Of a stretch of DNA of 64,000 bases, positions 45,008 through 57,292 are shown one piece after another (the stretch's first letter is position 1; every line of letters begins with the position of its first letter). The DNA lies in NCBI GenBank assembly GCA_020740775.1, contig JAHEWK010000009.1, positions 1,178,001 through 1,242,000 on the forward strand, in the 5' to 3' direction. Position numbers and translations under genes: made by a program. The notes under the pieces were generated by a model. The model saw only the letters and a program-made list of their open reading frames with translations. It was not told the origin of the DNA and made no database searches. The DNA comes from Ilyonectria destructans. Lineage: Eukaryota > Ascomycota > Sordariomycetes > Hypocreales > Nectriaceae.

Positions 45008-46555
45008 TCACAGCCTTTCTTCGCTCCGGTACTTTTCAGCTCGAGCGAGAATCTCCTCGCAGTCCTTCCAGATTCGCTGCCGGTTGCGTAGGCCTTTCAA
45101 CTGATTGCCGGCAAGCTGCCTTGTAATAGCCAATCGAACCCTGCGCCAGTCGGTTGCGTGAGGATTTTGTAGAAAGCTGGCCGTGGGCACAGGTTTCTTT
45201 GATGGTTTGTTGTCATCTTGCTGGGCTCTTGATGCATCCCCATTATTGCTATGCTCCCCATCCGGGACGACTGGTACGTCGGGGTGATTTGACTCGGTTT
45301 GCCTCCGTTGAGATTCCACAGCCTCCTCAAGCTCTTCGGACGATTTCGATGTCCATATTGAGTAGCCAAGCTTCGACCAAGCCTCCCACATCCAGGGCCA
45401 GTCTCGGATAATGAGGGTGTGGAAGACTGTGTCGGGGATATCGCGAAAGGCGCGTGAGCCGAGTTGCACGTTCGTCATGTTTTCAAAGTCCAGTTGTAGA
45501 AGAATCATAGTGCGGACTTCTTGCGGTAGGCATGAGAAAGGATCTACCACTATGGAGTCTTGAGAGGATCGCTGGGTTTCAGTTGTGGCGACAGACTGAC
45601 ACGAATCTCGTCTCAGCCGGGCGGATGCCAATAGGGTATCGAGACCTGGAACGTGGCAGGGGTTCGCGACCAGATACTCGGCGCCAGGGTTGTGAGTCCA
45701 GAACTTATTCCGGGCCTCCAATACCGCAGGATCTCGAGGAAAGTGTTGGAAAGAAGTCTCGTTTGCCTCCAGCTCCCACCATCCCGTCAAAGCCTTGATG
45801 TCGATTTTCCCATGTTGATGCACCGACGCTTGCTTGAAAATCTCCAGACAAGTCGTATGGAAAGGAAGGGCGTATTCCATTCTCCGACTCTCAGACCAAA
45901 AGATGTTCTCGGCTCTGGGTTGCGTGCAACTATGGCGCTCAGGGAAGACGGAGAGGCCCGGGCCGTCCCGACTTGGCATATAATCACTGAGACCGCTCAG
46001 AAAGAATGCGCCAGACTTCTCTAATTCTTGGTCGTCGTCTTCCGGCTCCCAGTCTGAGGGTTTGCGAACCAGGCACTGCACGGTGTTGCATCCCCGTATC
46101 TCTTGGAGGGATATATTCTGTCCGTTATAGCCGCCGCCGGCGACAGGCCCGTAAGAGCAATCCGGCCCTGCGATATGTTCCAGCTCGTGAGTTACGCCAA
46201 TACCACGGAACCGCCTGTCGATCTCATCGGCCGGGAGTGGATCTGGCTGCTCGGGGAACATTTCCTCGTGACCAAGCGGCCGCTCATCTCGAATTCCGGT
46301 ATCTTGGGCCGATGTCGGCTCGACTCGGTCAGCATAGCCCCTGAGCCCGAACCCCCAGGGGTTGCGCCGAGCTCTCAGCGCAACCATACAGCCTGGCGGG
46401 CATTTACTTCGCGTGTAGTGTCTACTATTGACATATGTGCCCGCGAACAAGCTCGTGCAGCTCCAGGCTGCGGTGCGCGGCTCAGACGGTGTGCGAATGC
46501 GGCTGATGTTGAAACTGACACCGCAGATGTGGCAGTGGACCTCGGAATAGCCCAT
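45008..46555 (-). CDS. F-box protein
   Basis: Single exon, 515 aa from the ATG at 46555 (an in-frame TTG further up was ignored). The N-terminus CHICGVSFNISRIRT is a Cys-containing motif often seen at the start of fungal F-box proteins. The central region is acidic with several cysteines (GCNTVQCLVRKPSDWEPEDD). The F-box, FSCLPQEVRTMILLQLDFEN followed by MTNVQLGSRAFRDIP, lies around residues 335-375. The C-terminus has LRNRQRIWKDCEEIL. Presumed adaptor of an SCF ubiquitin ligase through Skp1; the target is unknown. Confidence 0.85.
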   Translation of the reverse strand: MGYSEVHCHICGVSFNISRIRTPSEPRTAAWSCTSLFAGTYVNSRHYTRSKCPPGCMVALRARRNPWGFGLRGYADRVEPTSAQDTGIRDERPLGHEEMFPEQPDPLPADEIDRRFRGIGVTHELEHIAGPDCSYGPVAGGGYNGQNISLQEIRGCNTVQCLVRKPSDWEPEDDDQELEKSGAFFLSGLSDYMPSRDGPGLSVFPERHSCTQPRAENIFWSESRRMEYALPFHTTCLEIFKQASVHQHGKIDIKALTGWWELEANETSFQHFPRDPAVLEARNKFWTHNPGAEYLVANPCHVPGLDTLLASARLRRDSCQSVATTETQRSSQDSIVVDPFSCLPQEVRTMILLQLDFENMTNVQLGSRAFRDIPDTVFHTLIIRDWPWMWEAWSKLGYSIWTSKSSEELEEAVESQRRQTESNHPDVPVVPDGEHSNNGDASRAQQDDNKPSKKPVPTASFLQNPHATDWRRVRLAITRQLAGNQLKGLRNRQRIWKDCEEILARAEKYRSEERL

Positions 46556-47712
46556 ACTGCGCCGAGTATGCAAGCAGGGTCAAATCTGATACGGGCCTGC
46601 GGTTCGCATATGCGTCTGCAAGTCGAAATTAGAGAGCAGACGCCTTGGGTCACTTGGGTTACTTGGGTTAGTTGTCGTAATGCAGAACCATCCCTCCGTG
46701 CTAAGCGAGAAATCAGCTCACCCATATTGCCGGGTCAACGAGGAGCCGCATCCCTGTCATCAGCCAAGCCGGCACGATTACCGAGAGCAGATATGTGGCA
46801 TTTGGCCTATTTTTGGAACCCGTGATACGAAAATTCTTTCTTTATTACAAATAAATAGCCCATGGCTTTCCCAGCAACGCAGAGAGTGACGTCTCCTCGC
46901 CCAAGTGGCAGTATCAATCTTTATCGTTAGCAGCAGATAATCCCGCACTTTGCCGCCTTGATCTGCGTCACGATCGGCGACGATCCTGTTAGCGCACGAC
47001 TGTGGGGCGATGGAAGTAACCTGATTCTAAACATGGAAGTCTGTTAAATGAGACTGGGCCAAGGGAAGATGAGCAAGACGAGCAATACAAAAAATATCAG
47101 AAACCAAGTCTGTTGCAGGCTGTTCTGATTTAAAATGTGGAAAAGTCCTGTCTGCCAAGAACAACTTGACACCGGTCACGTGATACCACTCATCGGACTT
47201 CGGCTCTCGGTAGTCGGTCCACGGGTCTGCAACCGCAGCAAGCGAATAGCCAGGAGAATATGCGGAGGTTTCGGCACTCGTACTCTCCACCGAACGGAGA
47301 TTATATTTCTAAGCTTGGAACTCATGCTATAGCCTAATAACAGATGAGGGGACATTTGGCATCATAGGTCAAAAATACAACCAATATGAGCCAGATTTGT
47401 CAGTTAGTCGTCCTTCCACCTTTCGGTATGACCTTCTGTACACGGGATTCGGCAGTCGGGGGCCTTCGGAGTTGGAGTGTTTCCGATGAATTGGTGTAAT
47501 TCCAACATAGCGAAGAGCAACGCCTAGTACCGAGAAGGAGTCCACCACCTCCGACCAGAGATTAATAATGTAGTTATAGATCAACGGTATATAAAGACTA
47601 CAACAACCCGTTTCATTTCCAGAGCTGCCAAGGTCAATAGAATAACTCCTCCACCCTTACTACAGCTCCAGAAATTCAGCCACCCTCTTTGCATACCTTA
47701 AAGCCCAAAGCC
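46556..47712. promoter_or_regulatory. Divergent promoter region, F-box and NmrA-like genes
   Basis: 1157 bp between divergent starts. Non-coding as far as can be seen; contains a short TTGGGTTACTTGGGTTA direct repeat at about 46648-46671. Confidence 0.4.
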
Positions 47713-48765
47713 ATGGCTCAGAAACTCATCGTCGTCGTTGGCGCGACGGGCGGTCAGGGAGGCGCCGTCGTATCCGCTTTCCTCAAAGACTCGCAATGGA
47801 AAGTCCGCGGCATCACCCGAAATCCAGTCAGCGAAAAGGCAAAGGCCTTGTCTGCCAAAGGTGTCGACATGGTCAAAGCCGACTTGAACGACTTTACCAG
47901 CCTCGAAACCGTCTTTGAGGGCGCCAATGTTGTCTTCGGCATAACGGACTTCTACGACAGCTTCGAGACGCAGGGGTGGCAGAAGTCGATGGACGTTGAG
48001 TATGCCCAGGGAATAAACTTGGCCAAGGCCGTGGCTAAGGTTCCAACGCTTGAACATTATATCTGGAGCACTCTGCCGTACTCCAGCAAGGCGACCGGTG
48101 GCGCCGTCATTGTGCCGCACTTTGAGGCCAAGGCCCGTGTCGACGAGTTCATCAAGGAGGATGAAGCACTCCTGCAGAAGACGACTTTTTGCTTCTTTAC
48201 AACATTTGTCTACAATCTCACCCACTATGATAGCTTTAAGCCCATCTATCATGTAAGCGTACAAGACCCTAACGATATTTCCATGGAGTACTGACATGTT
48301 GCATCATAGCCGAACGCAAAGAAGTGGATTCAGTTTTATCCCGCACCGGGAGGCTCTGTGTATCCCTGCCTGGGAGATCACCAGATTAACACCGGCCTCT
48401 TCGTCAGTGGTCTGGTCCAGAACCGGCCACCTGGCGGCACATACGTCAAGTGCGCCGTCGAAGACCACACACTTGAATCATATCTTGCTCTGTGGGGAAG
48501 AGCCAGCGGACTTTCTCCCGAGGCTGGTTCGACCAGCATCATTGAAGTTTCTCCAGAAACCTACATCAGTTTGTACGGCCCAATGGGCGAAGAGACAACA
48601 CGTCAGTGGGCATTTACCAAATTCATCATTGACAATGGTCTTATTGAGAAGCTTGGATCCGTGTTCAAGAATGCACAGGAGTTCATGTCCGAGGAAGCTA
48701 TCGCGTCGCTCATCAGTGTCGAGGAGTCTTTTAAGACGATCGATTGGAAGGCATATGGATATTGA
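47713..48765 (+). CDS. NmrA-like NAD(P)-binding regulator or reductase
   Basis: 331 aa from exons 47713-48252 and 48310-48765 (57-bp intron). The first residues after MAQKL form the Rossmann motif VVGATGGQGGAVV, followed by RGITRNP, the NmrA pattern. Further family marks are LEHYIWSTLPYSSKATGG, HFEAKARVDEFIK and YPCLGDHQINTGLFVSG. Members bind NAD(P) without the classic YxxxK catalytic pair and act as redox sensors or atypical reductases. No signal peptide, so cytosolic. The role is not indicated by neighbours. Confidence 0.88.
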
Positions 48766-49843
48766 TCCGCTGTGAACATGTGGGCTATATAGTACATGAA
48801 ACGGTGTATTTATTACACCTTTGACTCTCTCCACAGCTACAAATCAACGAGGGTGATATATATTAAATACATTGGCTATATGAATGCAAATCCTAAGAAC
48901 TGTTCTCAGTTCGTCAAGAGAATCTTTTTTGAAATGTGAAGTTAACTCACTGCCAAGTGGGATGTGAAGTGCCAGTCAGTCGGGGATTTGTTTACCTTCA
49001 TTTTCACAGGCAGACTAGGACTGATTGCTGACAGTAATTGTCTGAGACGAGGTGTCGGGTGCCGCAATCTTGCAAATATTTAACTACTATGGCGCAAGAG
49101 AGGTGATTTGGTGGATCTGACGAGGTGCAGGGTAGCTGAATAGTACATGATGTAATTATAGTGCGGTCTAAGCCCCGAAGACGAAATGCAAGCAGATGAA
49201 TACCATTTCGTTTAAGATTGGGATGTTTGAGATCGAGACCTCTAAAAGGAAGGTCGCTGCTGCGAGAGTAACAGATGCCTGAGATCTGTAGGAAATTAAA
49301 TAATCTTAAGTATGACGCAACCCCAGTAATCATGACATGTGTTGTGGCTATGTCGTCTTAAATACAGGGATTTGCCATCCCCCATCTGCTAAATTTAACA
49401 GCAGCGAAAGGCTCAGCCACCGAAAGAAACTCTGGCGTGTGACTCGCTAAGCGCTTGGTCAGGATAGGAATGGATTCCGATAAAAAAGTTCTATTCACGA
49501 ACACGGGGTTCGGTTGGTTGGTCCGCTTTGGAGATCACCATGCAGCACGCATGCAGTTGGCTTCGAGGGGTCAGACCTGGAATGATGATTTATCTTATTT
49601 TGATTTGTTTTGACGGTTTGACCTGAGACAGTACCCCTTTCTCCGACAGTATTGCGATGAAAGATCAAATCGCTTAAAGCGCAATTGCCCCAGCCTTGGA
49701 CTGGTTCCTTCCTTTGACCTCACATTCTTATAACTATTGTTGAAAGAGAGACCTATTTGTTCAACATTTTCACTGCACCATGTCTTCCAACGAAATGTAT
49801 GCATGCGTGGCATTTACTTAGATTTTTGGTGATATTTACTAAT
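48766..49843. other. Intergenic, promoter of UDP-galactopyranose mutase gene
   Basis: 1.08 kb without recognisable genes. An ATG at 49780 (strong CACCATG context) may begin an extra first exon of the mutase gene (see that entry). Confidence 0.45.
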
Positions 49844-51744
<1,901 letters not shown>

Positions 51745-52291
51745 ATCTTTGACTAGGTTACTGGAGAGGTAGAAGTCTTGAATCCTTTTGCGGGTCTTGC
51801 TTATCTTCAGCCTGGGGAGCTATAGCATATTTGCTGCTACAGTGCCCAATTTACTTTCGTCTGCGCATTCTTTGAAGTCCTGGAGCTATCTGCGCATGAT
51901 CACATACGTGATATGTCGGTTCCTACGCTGGTTGTAGTAGAATTTCTCTTTGGAATTAGTATGTAGCCAAAATTACAAATATCTCGGTCTGAGCAAGTCT
52001 GAGAAGGATTGTGCGAGTGATGTAACGAGGAACCTCACTCGCCTACGTAACAATTTTGTCAGCCATCAATATTTTAGTCCACTGAACTGAATATCGTGAA
52101 GTCTATTTAATACAACGTAGATTTTTACAGGAAAAATGATCCGCTTGTAATGATTTCTGCCTAATTGGACCGCCTATTTGTTGACGGGGTCGTCAAATTG
52201 TCCAATCCTTGCTGATTGGAGCCTAAACTGGACGCCTTGAAACAGTAAGCTGACATTTAAAACACCAAGATTGCATCATTTCCATCAATAA
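51745..52291. other. Intergenic, contains an 8-bp inverted repeat
   Basis: 547 bp. GCGAGTGA at 52013-52020 is mirrored by TCACTCGC at 52035-52042 around a 14-bp loop, a possible hairpin in the mutase 3' region or HET promoter. Nothing else seen. Confidence 0.4.
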
Positions 52292-54361
52292 ATGAACCAT
52301 CATTTCCGCCTGGATTCATCAATAATGAACGGACCACATTCAAGAAAAATGTTCTCCTACAGTCCTCTACGCCAGGATCGCTCGGAAGTCAGGCTCTTTC
52401 GATTCAGCCAGAATGACAGTCCTCCGTCACTGATTCAACTCGAGATTCGCCACACATCTTTAGAGGACGCAGACGCAATTCATTATGCGGCTCTATCGTA
52501 CACCTGTGGAGACGTTGGTGAACTCGCGCCCGTTCTTGTTACTATCAACGGCGAGTACTTCGTCATCGGCGACAACCTCCATGCGGAGCTATTGCAACTC
52601 CGCAAGGACGGCGTTCGGTCCTGGCTTTGGGTCGATGCAATTTGTATCGCACAATCTGACGCCGAAGAAAGGACTTGGCACGCCAAAAACATGCGCGCAA
52701 TTTATGGCTGCGCCGATCTGCTCTATCTTTGGCTTGGGACGGGCTGTGACGAGACGGATAGAGCCATGGACTTTATGTGTCGCTTTGGCCCTCGAACATT
52801 GGCCGTCGGCGCTATGGATATGAACATGGAAAAATGCACATCAGTCAAGAACTATTTCATGACACTGCTAGATCTAGGCAGTGAATACGAAATAGTCAGT
52901 GACGACGCGACACAAGTGGAACATCAGCTGGCCAAGTTCATGGTTGATCTCGTTAACGAGCCAGGGCTCGGGGTGGTATCATCTCCCGAAACTGGAGAAA
53001 AGGGTCTGATTGACGGTATTGAAAAGATTACCATGCACGAGTATTGGCACCAGATCTGGGTCATTCAAGAAGTCGCTGTGGCAAAAGACACCATGGTGTT
53101 ATGTGGTTCCAAAAGCATCCCAGTTGATGCCTTCCAGGCGGTGATCACGGCGCTGAAATGGGTTCGCCCTTTAAGCCGCTCTGCACAAGACGATCGCTTT
53201 TTGGACGGCCTGTCAGCCAGCTTTCACATGATCTCAGCTTTGGAAATTCGCCGAAAATATCGCCATAAAGAGGAACCGATAACCATGCTCAGCATCCTCT
53301 TTCACGACAATCCTCCTCCCCTTCGCCCGCTCTACTCTGCATCTGACCCTCGGGATATTGTATTTGGAGCGCTTGGAATTCTTCTTGAGAATGAATTCCT
53401 AGACCTGGACGTGGACTATGTGAAATCACCAGCACAAATCTTCACTGACTTGACAAGGGCTTTGATTGCCTTCAGTGAAGGTCATGTCTCGTCACGGAAT
53501 CCGACAGAGCGGTTCCGCCTAAGTCGACCCATACCGAGAGCAGATGAAAATGCATGCGATTTAGCACTGCCTTCATGGGTTCCTGACTGGCGGGAAGTGG
53601 GCCGGCATGGCTTTTGTGGCATTACAGCAGTATCTGGCATGGCCACCGCCGGAACGTGGCCGCCGATACCTGAAACACGGTGTAGCGAAGAAGACGATCG
53701 ACTTCGACGTATTCGAAGACCCGGATGCATTGCAGATGTCGTTACAGAGGTCTTGCCAATGATGCAGTGGGAGCTTGGGAGTGCGTATACCTACGAGGCT
53801 CATCTTACTTCAATTCTCGACTTTGCCAACCTGGGACCATCCTCGAGCCCAGAGGAGGACTATGTGTGGCGTACGGTTGTTATGGATCGCTTCGCAGAGT
53901 ATTTCGACGTACCGCAGGACTCTGACATCTCTAGTGAGGAGATTGCGGGCCTTGCTCGCATGATAGTGCGGCGAGAGTTGATTGACGCTGAGCTTCTGAC
54001 GCCGAAGCAGAGACAGCACATCGAGTTTGTTGCCGATAAATGGGAATTCGAGGCAGACAACCTTGAGCAAAGATTGGAATTGATTGTTAAACACTGGGAT
54101 GGAGGCATTCTGAGTTGGATCAGTCGCGGGAGGGCGCTGTTCAAGACCGTCAAGGGCATGTTTGGCCTTGGCCACGTCGTCGTGCACCCCGGCGATGTTG
54201 TGGCCTTGCTTTGGGGTCTGGGATCGCCTGTTGTCTTACGGCCGCGAAGTGAGAGCTGCGGTGGTGGGTTTACATATGTTGGAGATGCGTATGTTGATGG
54301 GATCATGTATGGGGAGTTTCTCCAGACGTTGCCAACGCATGAAGTGTTTGACATCTACTGA
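52292..54361 (+). CDS. HET-domain (heterokaryon incompatibility) protein
   Basis: Single exon, 689 aa. The HET domain occupies about residues 60-260: IHYAALSYTCGD (usual form ALSYxWGD), the second block LWVDAICIAQSD followed by WHAKNMRAIYGCADLLYLW, and the third block HQIWVIQEVAVAKDTMVLCG. The central FGALGI and VDYVKSPAQIFTDLTRALI segments and the C-terminal GDVVALLWGLGSPVVLRP with GDAYVDGIMYGE are typical of these proteins. HET proteins trigger cell death on non-self recognition and are highly variable; the partner is not known. No membrane segment. Confidence 0.9.
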   Translation: MNHHFRLDSSIMNGPHSRKMFSYSPLRQDRSEVRLFRFSQNDSPPSLIQLEIRHTSLEDADAIHYAALSYTCGDVGELAPVLVTINGEYFVIGDNLHAELLQLRKDGVRSWLWVDAICIAQSDAEERTWHAKNMRAIYGCADLLYLWLGTGCDETDRAMDFMCRFGPRTLAVGAMDMNMEKCTSVKNYFMTLLDLGSEYEIVSDDATQVEHQLAKFMVDLVNEPGLGVVSSPETGEKGLIDGIEKITMHEYWHQIWVIQEVAVAKDTMVLCGSKSIPVDAFQAVITALKWVRPLSRSAQDDRFLDGLSASFHMISALEIRRKYRHKEEPITMLSILFHDNPPPLRPLYSASDPRDIVFGALGILLENEFLDLDVDYVKSPAQIFTDLTRALIAFSEGHVSSRNPTERFRLSRPIPRADENACDLALPSWVPDWREVGRHGFCGITAVSGMATAGTWPPIPETRCSEEDDRLRRIRRPGCIADVVTEVLPMMQWELGSAYTYEAHLTSILDFANLGPSSSPEEDYVWRTVVMDRFAEYFDVPQDSDISSEEIAGLARMIVRRELIDAELLTPKQRQHIEFVADKWEFEADNLEQRLELIVKHWDGGILSWISRGRALFKTVKGMFGLGHVVVHPGDVVALLWGLGSPVVLRPRSESCGGGFTYVGDAYVDGIMYGEFLQTLPTHEVFDIY

Positions 54362-55123
54362 GCTGGGTATCATTAAGGAAAAGGTTGGAGTCTGTCGTTA
54401 ACGTTGGAAAAGTAATTAATTGACAAATATTTGCATTATTAAACGTGGCTTGAACCGAATTGACCAGTGAACACCCAAGCATCGCTGTCCAAAGTAATCT
54501 ACTCTAAGTAGCGATTAAGAAGATTCCTACACAAGTATTAATTTAACATCTGAATTAACATAGCACCACAGGATATTCTTTTTAGTTATTACAAAGTTTA
54601 TCCTGGTATGGGTTTTTTTTAATGATATAGTGTTAGCACACCTACTATTTCTTCTGGTGCTGGGTGTAGCACTTACTGTTTATCTCTACTGTTTGAGAAT
54701 ACTGCATGGCTTTGATCTATCTGATGATATTGAGTAAAGCTAAAAAGAAATAAAAAAATATAGTGTTAGCACACAGTCGGGGTATTTTTCAACCGGCGTG
54801 GAAATTGACGTGGAACCATTTCAATTTAGATATTACTGTATTAAGAGATTAAAGGAAGACGAAGGAAATAAGATCTAACCAAGCTGAAAAAAATCTTCAA
54901 AAGGGGCAAAACGGTAGCCAAGTAACTCCCCCCCCTCACCGAAGCCCCACGCTGATTTCGTGGCGACGCACTGGGTCCGCAGTCATCTTGACTATGTATA
55001 CAAAACGGATTGTACCCTTGGTACAGTAGGATCAAGCACCAGCTCATGTCTTACCCAGACCAAGCACCTACAAAGCCACCAAAAAGTCAACTTCCCCCAC
55101 GAGTGATGCATTATTCATCCCCG
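54362..55123. other. Convergent gap with a 17-bp direct repeat
   Basis: 762 bp. ATATAGTGTTAGCACAC occurs at about 54625-54641 and again at about 54758-54774. The enclosed about 116 bp is A/T-rich with a TGTAGCAC / GTGCT inversion, possibly a small decayed element. No gene. Confidence 0.45.
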
Positions 55124-56143
55124 TTATATTTCATCTTTTTTAACATGGATGACTATGCACCCCATTCCTGTAGCGGAACTCCAGTTTTCATGGGCACCCC
55201 TAATGTTTTCCAAATCCCAGGTCTGCTTGATTGGTACCTTGATCTGACCGTCTTTGAGCAGTTTAATCAAGGTACGAAGATCCGGTAGGTAGTTCTTGTC
55301 GTCTCGAGTGATCAGGTAGAAGGCGGCAGACTTTTTGGACCAAATTGCCAGGTTACGCGCGTACAGCTTGAGGACTGACGTGACGGCCGATCTCGCTTTC
55401 GACCCGCCCAAAGCGTCCAGGTTGGCGCCGTACCCGACGAGGATGCTCGATTCCTTACTGCTCAAGATGGAGTATGACTCGTCGAAGCTCTCAAGGCCGA
55501 GGGCGTCGAAGGCGGCGTGGACGCCCCCAAGTTTGTTGACCTCGGCTATCCAATTCTTGTTGGTGTAGACGTACGGCGTGGCGCCGAGCTCCCTGAGAGC
55601 GGCGTGGTTGCGCTCCGATGCTGTACCGTATACTGTTGCGCCCTGTCTCTGACTGAGGATCATGGTAGCGTAGCCAACAGCACCGCTGAGGCCGTGGATG
55701 AAGACTCGTTGGCCCTTGGACACCTTGGCCACGCGCACGACCATCGCGTAGGCCGTGCTCCAGTCCAGAACAAGTCCAGCGACCTCGTCGTGTGAGACAC
55801 CTTCGGGCACGGGAACCAAGAACTTCTCGGGCACGTTGATAATCTCGGCGTCGGAGTCGTATTTGGTCAAGGCCGCCACGAGGTCGCCTTGCTTATACAC
55901 GGAGGAGCCGGCGCCGTTCTTGCGGACGCGGCCCACGAAGCAATAGCCTGGAGTCAGCGGGGCCGGCTGTTGGCTCGGATATCGGCCCAGCCGCATGTTG
56001 ATGTCGGCGCCTGAGAAGCCGGCGACGATGATGTCAACCTGAACCTCGTTTTGTGCCGGTGCTGAGATCTCGGCGTCGACGACCTTGATATTGGAGGGAT
56101 CACCATAGCCGGTGATGACGGCCTTGCGCATAGGGGTAGACAT
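55124..56143 (-). CDS. Zinc-independent MDR oxidoreductase (quinone oxidoreductase-like)
   Basis: Single exon, 339 aa from the ATG at 56143. Medium-chain dehydrogenase/reductase: N-terminal GroES-like fold (MRKAVITGYGDPSNIKVVD, then GADINMRLGRYP, TPGYCFVGRV) and Rossmann fold with VFIHGLSGAVGYATMILSQ, GATVYGTASE and AAFDALGLES. The zinc-binding cysteines of alcohol dehydrogenases are absent. NADPH-dependent reduction of a quinone or enone is the usual activity. The substrate is unknown. Confidence 0.88.
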   Translation of the reverse strand: MSTPMRKAVITGYGDPSNIKVVDAEISAPAQNEVQVDIIVAGFSGADINMRLGRYPSQQPAPLTPGYCFVGRVRKNGAGSSVYKQGDLVAALTKYDSDAEIINVPEKFLVPVPEGVSHDEVAGLVLDWSTAYAMVVRVAKVSKGQRVFIHGLSGAVGYATMILSQRQGATVYGTASERNHAALRELGATPYVYTNKNWIAEVNKLGGVHAAFDALGLESFDESYSILSSKESSILVGYGANLDALGGSKARSAVTSVLKLYARNLAIWSKKSAAFYLITRDDKNYLPDLRTLIKLLKDGQIKVPIKQTWDLENIRGAHENWSSATGMGCIVIHVKKDEI

Positions 56144-57292
56144 AGCTGGAATGATAATCTGCAAGCTAATTGCTCGGTAATTGGGATGTGTATTTAATAG
56201 TATAGTGACGTATCATAGACGAGGGGAGCGAAAGCCATTAAATACAATTCTTGGCAGCGATATAGTCTTGGGCGCTCGCATTCGCTGCCACCGGGTTTGT
56301 CATCAGAGACGGGACAATGAAATGACTTTGCGGACTCTATCAAACTTTCTAATGACGAGATCTCTGCTCAACCATGCGGAGGCGGCCTTGAGACGGTCCG
56401 AGATAGAGGCCAAGGTTCGGCGGACTTACATAATTGGCGGAGGGAGAAAGCCACTGGCTTGAAGTTACGCCGGTGCGAAGCCACTAGTCTCTATTTGTCG
56501 CTCGACTTTGGCAAGGCTCAAGCTTAACAAGCTAGCTGTGGGTACTTAAGTGGGCACTTTATACCGAGGGCTGGCTAGTCACGATGAGGCTTTATGTCAC
56601 GGACTTGACCAGGGAGCATCACGACAGGCCCACCTTTCGCTATACGCGGACAACTGCTTAAATAACAAATCCGCTCATCAGGGATACAACTCCGCATAGC
56701 CAGCGCTCTGTAGCTGGAGTATGTGACGGAATGGCCCGAGGGCGACTGCGAGTTGGCATGGTAATACTTATAAACTTAAGGAGGGAAAGGATAGGACCCC
56801 TAGTATTAGGACATGCTGAAACGGATCAGATGCCATTTATTCCGTTTTTTGTCTCACCATTCTCGCGTGTCGTTCGTGTGAATGTGCCAGGAGATGTATG
56901 GTATCGCATATTGTAGGATCCACCACATCATAGCAATAATTGTGCACAGCTACAGGCTATGAGTCGCATTCAACATTAGGTCCATGATCGATCCCACCTT
57001 TTTTACTTGGGAGGGGTTAGTTGTAGAGGTAGAAGAGTTGGTACATGGGAGAAGAATCTTATTCGTCGTCAGTAGAGCTGTTGTTATCTATTTTTTTTTT
57101 TGGTAAAACCATTGAATTTCTAGTGTTTTATGTGGTAAGATTTAGCTTACACTAAGCTTCTCACCTACCGTTATTACTAATTATATTGTGATGAAGCTCA
57201 ACCAACAATGACTCCTGTCGCAAAATTCTGTGAAGAGGTTAGGTATAACAAACATTAACGAAATGAAATAGGAGAAAATACTGACTTTTAGC
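56144..57292. other. Intergenic, promoter of MDR gene
   Basis: 1.15 kb, no gene recognised. A poly-T tract at about 57090-57101 and A/T-rich stretches near the transporter's 3' end. Confidence 0.45.

Noticed and set aside
47698..48297. Minus-strand 199-codon frame
   Set aside because: Antisense shadow of the NmrA-like gene; no recognisable protein content.
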